NCBI GenBank assembly: GCA_021770785.1
Contig: JAETQH010000025.1
Span: 1-56,925, forward strand
Reading direction: 5' to 3'
Source: Lachnospiraceae bacterium
GTDB taxonomy: Bacteria; Bacillota; Clostridia; Lachnospirales; Lachnospiraceae
DNA length: 56,925 bases
In this document: positions 55,551 through 56,925 of the stretch, piece by piece
Layout of the letters: the number at the start of each line of letters is the position of its first letter
How positions within the stretch are numbered: the first letter of the stretch is position 1
Translations under genes and position numbers: made by a program
The notes under the pieces: model-generated
Databases searched by the model: none
What the model was told of the DNA's origin: nothing
Seen by the model: the letters and a program-made list of their open reading frames with translations, nothing else

Positions 55551-56576
55551 ATGGATGTAATGCTTAAGTTTAAAAATGAATTTTTTGAAGAACGTAAAGA
55601 TTTGCTTGGCAAAAATCATGTTTATCGAAATCATATCACCAAATTTATTAAATATTTAAGCTTGCCAGATGTACAATTATCGAACGCACCTGCCAGAATT
55701 AATATAAATGTAATCGAAGAATGTATCAGATATTATCATAATAAAGGCGAACTTAATTCCAGATCAACCATGGAGTCGCATCTTGAGTCAGTTAAAAGCT
55801 TTTATGACTACTTAAGTGAGACTGGTAAAGCAAATGATATTTTTTTAAATTACAATTACAGTAAATTCAAAGATGAGATTGTTGAGAAATACGGCTTGCT
55901 GGAGCCGGTAGAAAGAGGAAGCTATAGATGTGAGGATATCAAAACGATTCTAATTGAACTGGATAAGGCTATTGATAATTTTCAGGACGAAGCGGCAGGA
56001 GTCAGAGAAGAAGAAAGACATCTACAAAGAATCATACTAAGGCTGTTTATTAAGCTGACATTAATTGCGCCAGCTAAACGAAGTGTAATTGCAAGTATCA
56101 AAAAATCAGACTTTACGGAGGAATATAAAAAATTATTGATAAATGGCATTAATGTCAATATACCTTGTGGTTTGTCTAGAGATTTATGTGCGGCATTAAA
56201 ATATGCAGAATCAAAGAATAAGGAAGCGATGAAGGAAGGAGATAATTTATTTGAATATTTGTATAAATATAAGGGCAAGTTTCGGGTAGAAAGTCTTAAT
56301 ACATGGTTTTATAATATTGCGCAAGACTTTGGGGTGATGGAGAATGAGTGCAAAGATAAAAAAACCTTGGCTGTGGAGCCAATTAAAAATATGGTAATTC
56401 AAATGATGGTTGATAATATGATTAATCCTGTATTTATATCAAAAATAGCTGGACTTACACTTACTATGATTGAGTCTACGTATTATCCCAAAGATTGGAG
56501 CGCTAAACGCGAGGAAGATATCAATAAGTGCATCAATAAAAGTATTGCGCAAAATGATTATTACTGTTATGTATAG
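55551..56576 (+). CDS. Tyrosine-recombinase-like protein lacking catalytic residues
   Basis: Encodes 341 residues with GGAGG before the ATG. The N-terminal part (about 1-105) resembles a phage-integrase SAM-like core-binding domain, with FKNEFFEERKDLLGKNHVYR and STMESHLESVKSFYDYLSE. The C-terminal part follows the fold of tyrosine recombinases, with NINVIEECIRYYHNKG-type helices, LFEYLYKYKGKFRVESLNTW and a last stretch VDNMINPVFISKIAGLTLTM then IESTYYP. In active enzymes that stretch contains LRHTFAT and ends with the nucleophile tyrosine after an HxxR and H/W. Here EPIKNMVIQMM replaces the HxxR region, so the Arg-His-Arg set looks lost, although a YY remains. It may be a DNA-binding relative or an inactive form. 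Base composition is more AT-rich than neighbours. Confidence 0.65.
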   Translation: MDVMLKFKNEFFEERKDLLGKNHVYRNHITKFIKYLSLPDVQLSNAPARININVIEECIRYYHNKGELNSRSTMESHLESVKSFYDYLSETGKANDIFLNYNYSKFKDEIVEKYGLLEPVERGSYRCEDIKTILIELDKAIDNFQDEAAGVREEERHLQRIILRLFIKLTLIAPAKRSVIASIKKSDFTEEYKKLLINGINVNIPCGLSRDLCAALKYAESKNKEAMKEGDNLFEYLYKYKGKFRVESLNTWFYNIAQDFGVMENECKDKKTLAVEPIKNMVIQMMVDNMINPVFISKIAGLTLTMIESTYYPKDWSAKREEDINKCINKSIAQNDYYCYV

Positions 56577-56608
56577 AATGGATTTTAAACAGCAGGGAGT
56601 GTACAAGT

Positions 56609-56925
56609 ATGGGAATATATTTGAATCCAGGAAATGAACAGTTTGCGGCTTCTGTTAATTCTGAACTATATGTGGATAAGACAGAATTGATTAAATATAC
56701 GAATAGCCGTATCGGAAAAGACAGACCATTAATATGTTCCAGCAGACCAAGAAGGTTTGGGAAAACAATGGCGGTAACCATGTTGGCAGCGTATTACAGT
56801 AAAGGATGCCATTCTGAAAAGCTGTTTGCAGGACTTAAAATAAGTCAAAATGAATTTTTCAAAGTGCATTTAAATAAGTATAATGTAATTTTTTTGGATA
56901 TCCAATGGATGTACGGAATTGCGCT
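56609..56925 (+). CDS. AAA-ATPase-like protein, partial at the window end
   Basis: The frame is open from the ATG at 56609 to the end of the window (105 complete codons). It reads MGIYLNPGNEQFAASVNSEL, then YVDKTELIKYTNSRIGKD and CSSRPRRFGKTMAVTMLAAY, with the Walker A form SRPRRFGKT. This matches the AAA-ATPase-like family (PF09820, found with a PD-(D/E)XK domain at the C-terminus), abundant in Clostridia and gut Bacteroidetes with unknown roles. Only about the first fifth is visible. It lies 32 bases after the recombinase-like gene on the same strand. Confidence 0.85.
   Translation, partial: MGIYLNPGNEQFAASVNSELYVDKTELIKYTNSRIGKDRPLICSSRPRRFGKTMAVTMLAAYYSKGCHSEKLFAGLKISQNEFFKVHLNKYNVIFLDIQWMYGIA

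Overview
The window is the replication-origin region of a low-GC, anaerobic Gram-positive bacterium, most likely a Lachnospiraceae member (Clostridium cluster XIVa). The evidence is the order dnaA-dnaN-yaaA-recF-gyrB-gyrA on the minus strand facing rpmH-rnpA-yidD-yidC-jag-mnmE-mnmG-rsmG on the plus strand, two perfect parS sites with parAB, DUF4446 and DUF3881 genes typical of clostridia, a ricT/holB/yaaR block as in Bacillus, spmA, and a hydrogenase-like sensor of strict anaerobes. The assignment is by recognition of gene content, not by a database search.

Left edge (1-3.5 kb): an accessory island. On the minus strand lie a 27-residue peptide gene, a read-through hairpin, a decayed radical SAM/SPASM peptide-maturase gene and a 62-residue membrane protein gene, which together look like the remains of a RiPP cluster. 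Beside them a secreted 73-residue pro-peptide (plus strand) converges on two paralogous HTH-TPR regulators of RNPP type (minus strand). The pro-peptide carries two copies of a degenerate PDN..I..L..PI motif, so this looks like a peptide quorum-sensing unit next to a radical SAM peptide cluster, comparable in layout to the streptococcal Rgg/SHP-RaS-RiPP loci. It is the best candidate here for an undescribed system.

3.5-20 kb: the conserved origin region. Replication initiation, clamp, recombination and gyrase genes run leftward, and ribosome/RNase P/membrane insertion/tRNA modification genes run rightward from an AT-rich, DnaA-box-rich oriC at about 12.46-13.03 kb. 20-27 kb: an alpha/beta hydrolase, a DegS/DegU-like two-component pair, a parS-flanked stretch with repeat elements and two GNAT genes (one frameshifted), then parA-parB.

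27-39 kb: DUF4446, an HD-GYP-like protein, DUF3881, tRNA-Arg(CCT), a large acidic repeat-rich membrane protein, pepT, tRNA-Lys(CTT), trmB, a D,D-carboxypeptidase, an unknown protein and an AbiEi/AbiEii-like pair. 39-50 kb: mobA, then a Bacillus-like block of Orn/Lys/Arg decarboxylase-like gene, gmk-like kinase, yaaR, holB, ricT, trmN6-like methyltransferase, and lgt. An AlbA_2-type regulator and two divergent exported beta-sandwich proteins separate these from rsmI.

50-57 kb: a DUF885 lipoprotein, a protein joining ferredoxin, [FeFe]-hydrogenase-like and methyl-accepting signalling domains, a lone spmA, and at the right edge a catalytically degenerate tyrosine-recombinase-like protein followed by the start of an AAA-ATPase-like gene.
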